A DNA stretch of 64,000 nucleotides from an uncultured Selenomonadales bacterium (GTDB lineage Bacteria; Bacillota; Negativicutes; Selenomonadales; Selenomonadaceae). A model generated the notes under the pieces. That model had not been told where the DNA came from. It saw nothing but the letters and a program-made list of their open reading frames with translations, and ran no database searches. A program made the position numbers and the translations under genes. The DNA lies in contig CALDHY010000007.1 in the NCBI GenBank assembly GCA_937901445.1, forward strand, positions 1 to 64,000. Reading direction: 5' to 3'. Within the stretch, counting starts at the first letter, position 1. Each line of letters starts with the position of its first letter. Shown here piece after piece: positions 50,512 through 61,000 of this stretch.

Positions 50512-53500
50512 TTAACTTTCAAGATTTTCAGAAATATTTTTGGCGGCGTCAGCAATTTTATCGTACATTTTCAAAAGTGCGGCGTGATTATCTTTGATAT
50601 ATTCGACGGCTTGAACTTTTTCACTTTCAGAGATATTTTCGGCGGTAATTTTTTTACCCGCAAGTTCCAAATCCTTTGCCGCGCTAAAAAGTTTATCCGC
50701 GCCTATTGATTGTGCGTTGGATTTTAGCGCGTGTACGTAGACTGTATAATTTTTCCAATCTGCCGCGTCAAAACTTTCCTGCAGTTTAGATTTCTTTTCG
50801 TCCTTCAAATTGGCGAAAGTGTTCAAAATATCTTGATAGAGTTCAACCATTCCCGCGCTGTATTCAAGCCCCGTTTCAGTGTTAATTTCGCCCGCGTCTA
50901 TGTCTATTGAAACTTCAGCCGGTTCATCGACTTTGAATGAAACAATTTCCGGCGGCAAATGTTTTTGTAACATTAATTCAAGCTCCGAAACTTCTATTGG
51001 CTTTGAAAGATAATCATCAAATCCCTCGCGCAGGTAAATTTCTCTCATACCGGCTATAGCACTTGCCGTCAACATTATAACGGCGGTTTTTTCGCTTAAA
51101 ATTTTTTCCCGCTGTAAAGCTTTTAAAGTTTCAACGCCGTTCATGACCGGCATCATATTATCAAGAAAAATTATATGGTAAAAATTTTTCCTCGCAAGTT
51201 CAATACACTGTTTGCCGCTTTCTGCAAGGTCGGGGACAATTCCATTTCGCTTGAGTAAGCCGCTGATAACTTTCAAGTTCATGTTGTTATCGTCAACGGC
51301 TAAAACTTTTGCGCCCGCCGCAACTAAATATTTATTGTCTGCAACCTTGTCAAGGCGTTTATTTTTTTGTTCCTCGTAGTTGCCGACGGGATTTTTATCA
51401 ATAATTTTCTGAATCAGCTTGAAAGAAAACGTGGAGCCCGCGCCGTAAACGCTTTCAACTTCCAATGTGCTGTTCATCATTGCCAAAAGTTTTTGTACAA
51501 TAGCAATTCCCAAGCCCGTACCTTCGATATTTCTGTTTTTGTCTACGTCAAGCCGTATGAAAGATTTAAAAAGTTTGCCAATATCTTCAGAGCGAATACC
51601 AATCCCGGTATCTGAAACTTTTACTTGAAGTTCAAAAGTATCTGCGTCAATTTCAACGCCGCCAATTTTAAGCGTCACGGAGCCTTCGTGCGTGTATTTT
51701 ACGGCGTTTGTAAGCAAGTTGGTAATAATCTGCCTGATTCGTACGTCGTCGCCGTATAAACTTGTTGGAAGGCTTGAATCAATTTCAGTTTGAAAAGTTA
51801 AATCTTTTTTGCGGGCTTTTTCCAGAATCATATTTTCAAGGTCTTCAATAAGTACAACCGTTTCATAGCGCACGGGCACAATTTCCATTTTGCCGTCTTC
51901 GATTTTTGAAAAGTCAAGGATAGAATTTATAAGCGTCAAAAGAGTTTTGCCGGCACTTTGAATATTTGCCGCGTAGTCCAAAATTGCGGGGTTTTTACTT
52001 TCACGCAAAATCATTTCATTCATACCGAGCACCGCGTTAATTGGCGTGCGTATTTCGTGCGACATTTGCGCCAAAAATTGAGACTTAGCCGCGCTTGCCG
52101 CCATTGCAGTATCTGATGACTCCTGCAACTGCCGATTTACCGAATCCTGCCAACGCAAAAGTTTATTTATCAGTGAACCTACAATCAAAATACTGATTCC
52201 CAACAAAACTATAAAAATAATTCCAAGTATCAAAATATTGCCGTAAGTACTCCAGCCGTTCTGCGCGACAATAACGGTAAAATCTGACGCAGGATTTTTT
52301 TTGGCAAGGCAAGCCATATAATCGCCGGTATAGTCTTTAATCATTTTAACGGTATCGCCGGAATAAATCGGACTGTATTCAGTGCCGAAAATATCAGTCA
52401 TTCGGCTAAACGTCATTTGATAATTGTTATTGGGATGATTAATTATAATTCCGTTCCTGTCAACAAGAAAAGCGTAACCGGTTTTAGTGTAACTTTCGCC
52501 GAGAATTTTAGTCAAGCTGTTCAAGTAAAAATCAATGGCGAAAACGCCCAAAAATTCCCCGCTGTCTCCATAAACAACTTGTGAAAGTGTAACGCAATAG
52601 CCGCCCGTCTGATCGTCATAATAGGGCGTTGAAACATTGAAATTATATTCATTCTTGAAAGTTTCAACATACCACGGGCGTTGGTCAACGCGCCAATTCG
52701 GGTCGGGCGATTCCCAGCCGTTATTCATTATTACTTGGTGTTCTTTGTAGGGATTAGCCATATAGCAAACTGAAATTTCAGGATAATTTTTGGCAATGTC
52801 ATTTAAAAAATTAACGGCAAAAGGATAATCTTCCATAAGTTCAGGGTTTGATTTAATAATGTTTGCAAACATACTTAAAATACTGCGCTGATTTTCAAGC
52901 CAATTTGAAAGTTGGTGTTCGTATTCGTCAACCTTGCCTTTCATTGCGGTATTTCCCCAATTAATTGTCGTGTCAACGCAAATTCCCAAATTCAAAATCA
53001 TTGCAACAATTAAAACTGCGATAATCCCTGTGCGTGAATGGCGGCTGACTTTTGAAAGTTCAGATTCAGTAAAATTTTCAGTGGCGTCCAATTTTTTCTT
53101 GTCATTTGAAACAATCGTCGAAAATGAAAAAAGATTATCCAGCATATCAGAAAGTTTTAGCGCAGATTCTCGAACTTTTGCGGCTTTTTCGTCTTGCGTC
53201 AAAACTTTTTCGCTTGATAAATCTAAAATATTGTGCAGGGGCGTCCTAAGTTCGGTTGAAAGCCTCGACAAAAATTCTTCCTTGACGCGCAGGGCGTTTT
53301 CTGCCTGTAAGCCGTTCTTCATTGCGTTCAAATAGAAAAAAATTATCGAAAACATCATTGCAAAACTTAGGGCGATTGTAAAAATAATCTGCCTGTAACT
53401 TTCACGATAAAAAGCATCGTTGTCAACGCTAAGAATCATGTACCAGCCGTTTTTTGTTTGACTGCTGAAAATTGTATGTTCCCTGTCGTTAAGTTGCGCA

Positions 53501-54264
53501 GAAAAATTATCGTGATTATTCGTTGAAAGTACACGCAATAAAATATTTTCATATTCCGGCAGCCGCTTAGAAATTTTTTCGCCGACAATCGACATATCAT
53601 TATAGCCGATAATCATACCGCTTTTCGTAACGATTAACGCCGCGCGATCGCTTGTTGAAGTCATTCGCAAAATTGAACGTTGAATATCTGAAAGTGTAAA
53701 ATCAAGCGCAACAACCGTTTCATTATCGTCCAACATTTTTGACATTGTAAAACAAATTCCATTACCGGCGGCGTCCGGGTAGGGTTCACTGATATAAACT
53801 TTGTCGGGATTTTCAGCCGCGCCCTTGTACCAGATCCGCTCCGGCGCGTGATAATCTGCAGGCATATTAAAATCAGGGATAATAGTCCAGCTTTTCGTCG
53901 TAATGTAAACATTGAAACAAACGCCGTTGGTAAGTGCAAACTGTTCCCGCTTTTTGGCGTAAAAAAATTTTTCAATTTCAGCCAATGACGCGCCGGAATT
54001 TATAAGTTGGTCGGCTTCAATCGCCATTTGCATTGTTACGCCTTCAGCATTTGCAAGCGTCCCCTGCAGGTCGTCACGTATCATTTCAAGTTGCATTTTG
54101 CCAATTTCTTCAGTTTGATTTGAAGTCATTTGAAAAATCAATCGCACATTCATTATAATGACGCACAGGAAAATTAAAGTTATGACGACGATAATTATAA
54201 AATCAGCGCGGCGTCCGCTTTTTAAAATTTGCCAGCTGTTGAAAATTTTCTGATTCAAAGTCAT
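50512..54264 (-). CDS. Hybrid histidine kinase with two sensor modules and an internal degenerate HisKA
   Basis: 1250 residues. Order: TM1 (about 20-42); Cache-type sensor 1; TM2 (about 298-318); a HisKA-like helix pair reading FLSRLSTELRTPLHNIL, in which the phosphorylated His is Glu; TM3 (about 415-435); Cache sensor 2 (PWYVETFKNEYNFNVSTPYYDDQTGGYCVTLS); TM4 (about 690-715); intact HisKA (MSHEIRTPINAVLGM); HATPase (NLLTNAVKYT, DTGIGI, GTGLGIAIV); receiver (DDNNMNL, FLDNMMPVMNG, SKP); and C-terminal HPt with VHALKSNAQSIGA. It probably works with the adjacent response regulator. ATG 54264 chosen over TTG 54282. It looks like fusion of two kinase-like proteins, the first stripped to a pseudo-HisKA. 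Confidence 0.9.
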   Translation of the reverse strand: MTLNQKIFNSWQILKSGRRADFIIIVVITLIFLCVIIMNVRLIFQMTSNQTEEIGKMQLEMIRDDLQGTLANAEGVTMQMAIEADQLINSGASLAEIEKFFYAKKREQFALTNGVCFNVYITTKSWTIIPDFNMPADYHAPERIWYKGAAENPDKVYISEPYPDAAGNGICFTMSKMLDDNETVVALDFTLSDIQRSILRMTSTSDRAALIVTKSGMIIGYNDMSIVGEKISKRLPEYENILLRVLSTNNHDNFSAQLNDREHTIFSSQTKNGWYMILSVDNDAFYRESYRQIIFTIALSFAMMFSIIFFYLNAMKNGLQAENALRVKEEFLSRLSTELRTPLHNILDLSSEKVLTQDEKAAKVRESALKLSDMLDNLFSFSTIVSNDKKKLDATENFTESELSKVSRHSRTGIIAVLIVAMILNLGICVDTTINWGNTAMKGKVDEYEHQLSNWLENQRSILSMFANIIKSNPELMEDYPFAVNFLNDIAKNYPEISVCYMANPYKEHQVIMNNGWESPDPNWRVDQRPWYVETFKNEYNFNVSTPYYDDQTGGYCVTLSQVVYGDSGEFLGVFAIDFYLNSLTKILGESYTKTGYAFLVDRNGIIINHPNNNYQMTFSRMTDIFGTEYSPIYSGDTVKMIKDYTGDYMACLAKKNPASDFTVIVAQNGWSTYGNILILGIIFIVLLGISILIVGSLINKLLRWQDSVNRQLQESSDTAMAASAAKSQFLAQMSHEIRTPINAVLGMNEMILRESKNPAILDYAANIQSAGKTLLTLINSILDFSKIEDGKMEIVPVRYETVVLIEDLENMILEKARKKDLTFQTEIDSSLPTSLYGDDVRIRQIITNLLTNAVKYTHEGSVTLKIGGVEIDADTFELQVKVSDTGIGIRSEDIGKLFKSFIRLDVDKNRNIEGTGLGIAIVQKLLAMMNSTLEVESVYGAGSTFSFKLIQKIIDKNPVGNYEEQKNKRLDKVADNKYLVAAGAKVLAVDDNNMNLKVISGLLKRNGIVPDLAESGKQCIELARKNFYHIIFLDNMMPVMNGVETLKALQREKILSEKTAVIMLTASAIAGMREIYLREGFDDYLSKPIEVSELELMLQKHLPPEIVSFKVDEPAEVSIDIDAGEINTETGLEYSAGMVELYQDILNTFANLKDEKKSKLQESFDAADWKNYTVYVHALKSNAQSIGADKLFSAAKDLELAGKKITAENISESEKVQAVEYIKDNHAALLKMYDKIADAAKNISENLES

Positions 54265-54353
54265 TGTTTCAGCTTCTTTCAAAAAAAAATTTTAGCAATG
54301 ATAACACACAAAAAAAACTTTAACAAAAATTTCTGTCAAAGTTTCAAAAAGTG

Positions 54354-54381
54354 TAAAGATTTTAATAAAAACTGTCGATAA
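54354..54381 (+). promoter_or_regulatory. Sigma-28-like promoter of the 163-residue protein
   Basis: TAAAGATT (54354-54361), 12 bp, GTCGATAA (54374-54381), like the flagellar sigma consensus. The ATG is about 90 bases downstream behind AAGGAGGG. Confidence 0.45.
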
Positions 54382-54471
54382 GTTAGTATAGGGATGTTGC
54401 CAATAAAAAAAATGCGTGCTAAAATAAAAATGCAGATTTTGTTGGGAAGTTTTTCTAAGGAGGGATAAAAA

Positions 54472-54963
54472 ATGATTCAGAGTCCAAATATCAGTACTCC
54501 GATCATGCCGGTTGGCAGTTCAATCAAAACGCCAATTCTGCCGATGCAAAATGTAGTTCAGCATGCTGATCTCAGACCGGGCGAAAATGTCATTCAACAC
54601 GCCCAACTTTGGGGCGATTTTAACACAACACCAATGCAAACAAATCGTCAGGCAATTAATAACGGCGAAGCTGCAACGAGTGAAAGAATGTACGCCGCCC
54701 GCGCTCCAATGGCAGTTTCAAATTTCGGTACAGAAACTCATATTGGAAACGGCGAATTGAGTCGCGCCAGCCGTGAAACACTTGAAACTTCAGTTGAGGC
54801 GATTGCCAGTATCATGGAAAAAGATGATCAGTATGAAAGTTCAAAAATCGGTTCCTATTCAGGGATGGGTCCAACAGGTTTTCAAAGTTATAACGACCGT
54901 TCATTTGAAACGCAACAACAAACAGCGGCTAAGGCTTATTCGTACTTTTCAAATTTTCAATGA
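54472..54963 (+). CDS. Protein of unknown function, possibly motility-linked
   Basis: 163 residues, no signal peptide, rich in Gln/Asn/Ser/Met with Pro-rich start (QSPNISTPIMPVGSSIKTPIL) and a predicted helical middle (SRASRETLETSVEAIASIMEKDD) and Gln/Phe-rich tail. Low-complexity composition suggests an unfolded secreted or structural protein. No family recognised. Ribosome site AAGGAGGG is very strong, implying high expression. A sigma-28-like promoter and a strong terminator (54994) make it a single transcript; a flagellar link is inference only. Confidence 0.6.
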   Translation: MIQSPNISTPIMPVGSSIKTPILPMQNVVQHADLRPGENVIQHAQLWGDFNTTPMQTNRQAINNGEAATSERMYAARAPMAVSNFGTETHIGNGELSRASRETLETSVEAIASIMEKDDQYESSKIGSYSGMGPTGFQSYNDRSFETQQQTAAKAYSYFSNFQ

Positions 54964-54993
54964 ATCATTTTTAAATTGAATATTTTAGCATTG

Positions 54994-55023
54994 TCGTCTA
55001 AGAATTTCTTAGGCGGCTTTTTT
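54994..55023 (+). terminator. Terminator of the 163-residue protein gene
   Basis: CGTCTAAG pairs with CTTAGGCG (one G-T) around AATTT, followed by GCTTTTTT; it overlaps the end of the convergent lpxL. Confidence 0.85.
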
Positions 55024-55963
55024 AGTTTATAGAAAGTTTTTCGTTGAATTCGGCAATTTCTTCAGGCGAAAATTCAGTCCTCATAGACTTCCAGCGGTCG
55101 TGCAACCAAAACCATTCTTCAGGATATTTGCGAATATGATTTTCAGTAAGCGTTGCCAAATGTTGCGTCATTTTATAAATATCTGCGCGCTTGTCTTTTG
55201 TACGTTCGACAAAAACCGGCGGCTGAATTTCCAGCGTATGAGTACCATCTGAATTTTTGTGCATAAACGCCGGGAAAATTGGCACGCCCTTAAAGCGTGA
55301 CATTGACGCCGCGCCCGTAACATAATTTGTTGCTCGGTTAAAAAATTTCACTACAACACCGTCGCGCCTGCCAACATCTTGATCCATAATCAAGCCGATA
55401 AAATGCCCTTCGTCAAGCAGTTGGTACATTTCGCGGACGCCGCTTCGATAAGTTATGTGCATACCAATTAAAGTGCGGTATTCGTTAATAAATTTATCTG
55501 CGCCGTCTGACTTTTGTTTTTTTGCCACGCCGACAAGCGGTATACCGTTTTGGGCAAACGCGCCGCCCATAAGTTCCCAATTATCGCTGTGCGAAGTCAT
55601 AATAACCGCGCCGCGCCCTTGTCTTTCGCTTGATTTAATATAATGCTGTAAATGTTCAAGCCCGATTAATTTAACGTGACTTTGCATTGTATTTTTCAGC
55701 ACGGGAAACATTAAAACTTCAATCAAAATGGAGCCGAGATTAACCGCGCTTACTTTTGCGATTCGCGCAGATTCTTTTTTGTCAACGCTCAAACATTTTT
55801 GAATATTTTCACGCGCAAGGATTTTTCTTTTTTTTGGAACGAAAAGCCACAAAAAGTTTGCAAGCGCACGCCCGATTTTCAAGGCGAAATTAAACGGCAA
55901 CGCACAGATTATTTTACTAATCAATTTAAAAAGTACGTAGGAAATTTTCGCCGCCTCCTTCAA
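55022..55963 (-). CDS. Lipid A biosynthesis acyltransferase (LpxL/HtrB family)
   Basis: 313 residues. Adds a secondary acyl chain to lipid A at the inner membrane; this shows a diderm organism. Motifs: N-terminal membrane segment with FALKIGRALANFLWLFVPKKRK, catalytic HX4D-like SHSDNWE, LIMDQDVGRRDGV, VPIFPAFMHKN and the YPEEWFWLHDRWK tail. The strong ribosome site GGAGG lies inside the frame opened by TTG at 55963. An ATT at 55945 is 8 bases after it, so ATT may be the true start. Downstream of a terminator of the zinc-ribbon gene. Confidence 0.92.
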   Translation of the reverse strand: MKEAAKISYVLFKLISKIICALPFNFALKIGRALANFLWLFVPKKRKILARENIQKCLSVDKKESARIAKVSAVNLGSILIEVLMFPVLKNTMQSHVKLIGLEHLQHYIKSSERQGRGAVIMTSHSDNWELMGGAFAQNGIPLVGVAKKQKSDGADKFINEYRTLIGMHITYRSGVREMYQLLDEGHFIGLIMDQDVGRRDGVVVKFFNRATNYVTGAASMSRFKGVPIFPAFMHKNSDGTHTLEIQPPVFVERTKDKRADIYKMTQHLATLTENHIRKYPEEWFWLHDRWKSMRTEFSPEEIAEFNEKLSIN

Positions 55964-55969
55964 ACAAAT

Positions 55970-55995
55970 AAAGCCCGAGAAAAATCCCGGACTTT
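55970..55995 (-). terminator. Terminator of the zinc-ribbon gene
   Basis: On the minus strand AAAGTCCG pairs with CGGGCTTT (one G-T), followed by ATTTG; it lies right before lpxL. Confidence 0.6.
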
Positions 55996-56055
55996 ATTAT
56001 AAAATGTTTATCGGCAAAATATATGTAACTAACTCGTATACCGCCGATTGAACTT

Positions 56056-56349
56056 TTAAGCTCTTGCAGCGGCGCGGTGTTTGGAGAAACAATCGCGGCA
56101 GTAAACCGGACGTTCATTGCGCGGCTCGAAGGGAACTTCAGTTTCTTTGCCGCAATCAGCACAAACAACAGTAAACATTTGGCGATGTTCGCTGCCTTCG
56201 CGGTTACGGCGGCGTTTGTCGCGGCAGTCGCGGCAACGGGTAGGTTCGTTTTCAAAACCTTTTTCTGCGTAAAATTCCTGTTCGCCTGCGCTGAAAGTAA
56301 ATTCCTTGCCGCAGTCCTTACATACGAGTGTTTTGTCTTCAAAAGCCAT
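56056..56349 (-). CDS. Small zinc-ribbon protein
   Basis: 97 residues with two CxxC...CxxC zinc ribbons: LVCKDCGKEF ... TRCRDCRDKRR and VVCADCGKETEVPF ... VYCRDCFSKHR. The first resembles the probable zinc-binding domain of the zf-trcl type found widely in Firmicutes; the second resembles the CxxC-RPVYCxxC ribbon. Nucleic-acid or RNA polymerase contact has been suggested for such proteins; the function is unknown. ATG 56349 follows AAGGAG. Confidence 0.85.
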   Translation of the reverse strand: MAFEDKTLVCKDCGKEFTFSAGEQEFYAEKGFENEPTRCRDCRDKRRRNREGSEHRQMFTVVCADCGKETEVPFEPRNERPVYCRDCFSKHRAAARA

Positions 56350-56510
56350 TAAAAAAATCTCCTTACATACTAAAAAACTTCCATTGCTCAAATTTTTAAT
56401 TCAAGCTTGCGTATTATAACATAACTTGCGAAAAAATCAAGCAATTAAGAAATTCCATATGAAACAATTTTCAAACTAAATAAATGTTCGGAAAATTTTT
56501 AGAAAATAAC

Positions 56511-56539
56511 TTGCATTTTGTCGACAAGCTGTTTATAAT
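56511..56539 (+). promoter_or_regulatory. Promoter of eno with an internal palindrome
   Basis: TTGCAT (56511-56516), 17 bp, TATAAT (56534-56539). The spacer holds the perfect 10-bp palindrome TTGTCGACAA (56518-56527), a possible operator. Confidence 0.6.
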
Positions 56540-56572
56540 AAGTCTATCGAAAATAATTTTGTACTTGATTAA

Positions 56573-57928
<1,356 letters not shown>

Positions 57929-57960
57929 AATTTTTCGGACATTAAACTGAATATTCTTTT

Positions 57961-57996
57961 AGGCACTGCGTTAAATCTTTGACGTGGTGCCTTTTC
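57961..57996 (+). terminator. Terminator of eno
   Basis: AGGCAC pairs with GTGCCT around a 20-base loop, followed by TTTTCAGTTTT. Confidence 0.7.
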
Positions 57997-58019
57997 AGTT
58001 TTAACAGGGGGCGTTAATT

Positions 58020-58079
58020 TTGATAAAAAAATTTCTTGCCGCGTTTTTATTGTTGCTACGGTTGATACTGACGATATAA
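58020..58079 (+). pseudogene. 19-codon hydrophobic ORF, probable remnant of a signal-peptide gene
   Basis: TTG behind GGGGGCG opens IKKFLAAFLLLLRLILTI and stops. In another frame the last part reads ATVDTDDIKI, similar to ADVDTDNENIK in the C-type-lectin protein just downstream (58100-59041). I read it as a duplicate of that gene reduced to its start and a short inner piece. It might also be a real short hydrophobic peptide. Confidence 0.4.
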
Positions 58080-58099
58080 AAATTTAAAGGGGGATAATT

Positions 58100-59041
58100 T
58101 TGAACTCAATCAAAAAAATTTTTACAGCATTTTTCATAGCAGTTTTATTTTTGAATTTTTCAAACGAAACTTCAGCTGAAGAAACAACTGATACTGAAAA
58201 AACTGAAGCGGATGAAACAACTTTAATTGAAAACAAAGTAACTGAAACAAACATAAAAGAATATTCGGCAATAGGCGAATATCGACTTGGAGACAGTGAC
58301 AGCCGAGAGACCGCAAAATTAAAGGCACTGAATGACGCCAAAAGAAAAATCGCTGAACAAATTGGTGTTTACGTCGAAAGTTATTCTGAAATGAACAATT
58401 CCAATCTTGACAAAGATTTAATTCGCACTACCGCAATAGCTATGATTAAAGTTAAATCTGAAGGCGTCGAATACAGCGAAAACGGCACGCTTTGTACAGT
58501 TTTTATTGTTGCTGACGTAGACACCGATAACGAAAATATCAAATTGACGCTGGAAAAAATTCTCAAAGAAAAGACAAAAAAGCCTGACAAAGCTATATTG
58601 AAAGTTGCCGGAATTTGGGAATATAACAACCATTACTACAAAGTTTTTCACGAAGGTATGACTTGGAAAGACGCTAACGCCCGTTGCAAAGAATTGGGCG
58701 GACATTTGGTCACAATTACTTCAAAGGAAGAACAAGCCGCCGTTCAAAGTGTTATTTTGTATGCGGGCAAGAAAAAAAAGTACTATTGGACGGGTGGATT
58801 TAGCGTAGTTGAAAACCAATGGGAATGGATAACCCGCGAAGAATTTACCTACGAAAATTGGGCTGAAGGTGAACCCAACAACGATTTGGGCAACGAATTT
58901 ATTTTGTCACTGTACAATTCCGGCGAATGGAATGATTGTCCGGCGGATGGTATTGATCACATTCCGGGCGTAAGTTTTTTTAAAATTGAAAACGCCGGCT
59001 TTATTTGCGAATGGGAAAGTTTTGACGATATTAAAACTTAA
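58100..59041 (+). CDS. Exported protein with a C-type lectin domain
   Basis: 313 residues. Signal peptide (KKIFTAFFIAVLFLNFSNETSA), a Glu/Thr-rich linker, a helix/strand region near 60-165 resembling LPP20-like assembly repeats (ETAKLKALNDAKRKIAEQIGVYVES), and from about 175 a C-type lectin fold: YYKVFHEGMTWKDANARCKELGGHLVTITSKEEQ, YYWTGGF, WEWITREEFTYENWAEGEPNN, GEWNDCPAD, AGFICEWE, with four Cys in CTL positions and EPN-type ligand. It is expected to bind sugars or other surface ligands outside the cell. TTG start behind GGGGGA. First gene of a five-gene run with 5-16 bp gaps. Confidence 0.8.
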   Translation: MNSIKKIFTAFFIAVLFLNFSNETSAEETTDTEKTEADETTLIENKVTETNIKEYSAIGEYRLGDSDSRETAKLKALNDAKRKIAEQIGVYVESYSEMNNSNLDKDLIRTTAIAMIKVKSEGVEYSENGTLCTVFIVADVDTDNENIKLTLEKILKEKTKKPDKAILKVAGIWEYNNHYYKVFHEGMTWKDANARCKELGGHLVTITSKEEQAAVQSVILYAGKKKKYYWTGGFSVVENQWEWITREEFTYENWAEGEPNNDLGNEFILSLYNSGEWNDCPADGIDHIPGVSFFKIENAGFICEWESFDDIKT

Positions 59042-59054
59042 TGGAGGTTAGAAA

Positions 59055-60014
59055 ATGCTTACTCAAAAAACTGTAACCTCAATGTTACTTGGACACGCCG
59101 TAGCGGATGCCGTCGGCGTTCCCGTCGAATTTACAAAACGCTACAAACTCAAAGATAATCCTGTAGTTGATATGAGAGCTTACGGCACATACGGGCAACC
59201 CGCCGGTACTTGGTCTGACGATACAAGCTTAACTGTTGCCGCAATGGAAAGTATGGCACGCTTGAAAAAAATTGACTACGCGGATATTATGAAAAATTTT
59301 TTGGCGTGGTACAACGAAGATAAATTTACCGCCACTGATGAAACTTTTGACTGCGGCAATACAACCGCTAACGCTATTTCAAATTTTGCGGACGGAATTC
59401 CGCCTTTGGAATGCGGACCGGATCACGAAAACTCGGCGGCTAACGGCGGCTTGATGAGAATTTCGCCCGTTGCAATGTATGTATATTTTAAGCACGGAAA
59501 TAATTTTTATCCTGAAACTTTTGAAACGGTACATAACTTTTCTTCAATCACGCACGGCAATAAAAATTGTTTAATAGCCGCCGGGATTTACTGTTCAGTT
59601 GCCGCCGGAATTTTCGACGGGCAAACTTTACAACTTGCAATTTCAAAAGGTTTAAGCCGCGCCCAAAATTTTTATGGAAACCTGCGCGAGTTCAAGGAAG
59701 CATTCAAAAATTTTGAGCGGCTGTTCGACAAGAATTTTGATAAATTTTTTGAAGACGAAATTAAAAGTACCGGCTATGTTGTGGCAAGTTTAGAGGCGGC
59801 GATATGGTGTTTGCTGAATACCGATAACTACAAGGATTTAGTTTTAAAGGCGGTAAATTTGGGCGGCGATACTGATACTATTGGAGCTATTGCGGGCGGA
59901 TTGGCGGGCGCGTTTTACGGGCTTGAACAAATTCCCCAAAATTGGCTTGACGTTTTAAAAAAGAAAAAGTATCTTGAAAAAATTGCTGCAGATTTTTACA
60001 ACGCCTTCAATTAA
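59055..60014 (+). CDS. ADP-ribosylglycohydrolase (copy 1)
   Basis: 319 residues, ARH/DraG family, which removes ADP-ribose from proteins or nucleic acids or cleaves related compounds. Metal-site residues are intact: D55, D56 and T57 in WSDDTSL and the C-terminal LGGDTDTIGAIAGGLAGAFYG. Mid segments THGNKNCLIAAGIYC and WCLLNTDNYKDLVLKAVNLGG. No signal peptide, so cytoplasmic. It is 13 bp after the lectin gene and 13 bp before its paralogue. Confidence 0.9.
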   Translation: MLTQKTVTSMLLGHAVADAVGVPVEFTKRYKLKDNPVVDMRAYGTYGQPAGTWSDDTSLTVAAMESMARLKKIDYADIMKNFLAWYNEDKFTATDETFDCGNTTANAISNFADGIPPLECGPDHENSAANGGLMRISPVAMYVYFKHGNNFYPETFETVHNFSSITHGNKNCLIAAGIYCSVAAGIFDGQTLQLAISKGLSRAQNFYGNLREFKEAFKNFERLFDKNFDKFFEDEIKSTGYVVASLEAAIWCLLNTDNYKDLVLKAVNLGGDTDTIGAIAGGLAGAFYGLEQIPQNWLDVLKKKKYLEKIAADFYNAFN

Positions 60015-60027
60015 AGGAGTAAATATT

Positions 60028-60984
60028 ATGACGCAAGAAAAATTAATCGCAATGGTACTTGGACACGCGGTCGGCGACGCGCTGGGCGTTCCGGTTGAAT
60101 CTGAAACACGAATGAGGCTTGAAAACAACCCTGTAACAGAAATGCTCGGCTATGGCGTCCACAATCAACCGGCGGGCAGTTGGTCGGGCGATACAAGCTT
60201 GACTATTGCCGCAATGTACAGTATTTCTCGAATGAAAAAAATTGACTACGAAGATATTATGTTGAATTTCGTTGACTGGTACAGCGGCGATAAATTCACG
60301 GCAAACGATTATACTTTTGACTTCGACCCGATAACTTCAGAGGCGATTGGAAATTTTTTGAAAGGTTATCGTCCGCCGGATTGCGGAATTTCGGACGAAT
60401 ACTCAAATGAAAACGGCGCGCTTATTCGTATGATTCCCGCCGCCGCGTATATTTTTTTGACGCGCGGAAATAATTTTGATGATGACGCCATGAAAATTAT
60501 TCACGATTATACTTCCTTGACGCACGCGCACCCTCGAAATTTAATAGCGTGCGGGATTTATTGTTTAATTGCCGCTGAAATTTTTGACGGGCAAAATTTA
60601 CAAGTTGCAATTTCCAACGGCTTAAACCGCGCCAAAAGTTTTTATTCGACGCACGAAAATTTTAAAGATGAATGGTTTCACTATGAAATTTTTCTTGATA
60701 AAGATTTTGCCGCAATTCCTGAAAAAAATATTCCAAGCCGCGTTTACGTTGTGGATAATCTCAAGGCGGCGTTATGGTGTTTGCTGAATACCGATAACTA
60801 CAAGGATTTAGTTTTGAAGGCGGTAAATTTGGGCGGCGATACTGATACTATTGGAGCTATTGCGGGCGGATTGGCGGGCGCATATTACGGGATTGAACAA
60901 ATTCCCCAAAATTGGCTTGACGTCCTCAAGAAAAAAGATTATCTTATTAAAACAGCTACAGATTTTTATAACGCTTTTAATTAA
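60028..60984 (+). CDS. ADP-ribosylglycohydrolase (copy 2, altered metal site)
   Basis: 318 residues, tandem paralogue of the previous gene. In the N-terminal metal site the first Asp is Gly: WSGDTSL (G54, D55, T56) against WSDDTSL in copy 1. The C-terminal LGGDTDTIGAIAGGLAGA is kept. About 150 bp encoding WCLLNTDNYKDLVLKAV onward are nearly identical in DNA to copy 1, while the rest has diverged, so gene conversion is likely. ATG 60028 follows AAAGGAGT; the longer frame overlaps copy 1. Confidence 0.88.
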   Translation: MTQEKLIAMVLGHAVGDALGVPVESETRMRLENNPVTEMLGYGVHNQPAGSWSGDTSLTIAAMYSISRMKKIDYEDIMLNFVDWYSGDKFTANDYTFDFDPITSEAIGNFLKGYRPPDCGISDEYSNENGALIRMIPAAAYIFLTRGNNFDDDAMKIIHDYTSLTHAHPRNLIACGIYCLIAAEIFDGQNLQVAISNGLNRAKSFYSTHENFKDEWFHYEIFLDKDFAAIPEKNIPSRVYVVDNLKAALWCLLNTDNYKDLVLKAVNLGGDTDTIGAIAGGLAGAYYGIEQIPQNWLDVLKKKDYLIKTATDFYNAFN

Positions 60985-61000
60985 AAGTGAGGTGCAAAAA

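Noticed and set aside
55022-55963. LpxL-like protein read as a phospholipid acyltransferase (PlsC)
   Set aside because: The SHSDNWE and DQDVGRRDG motifs and length fit the lipid A acyltransferase family.
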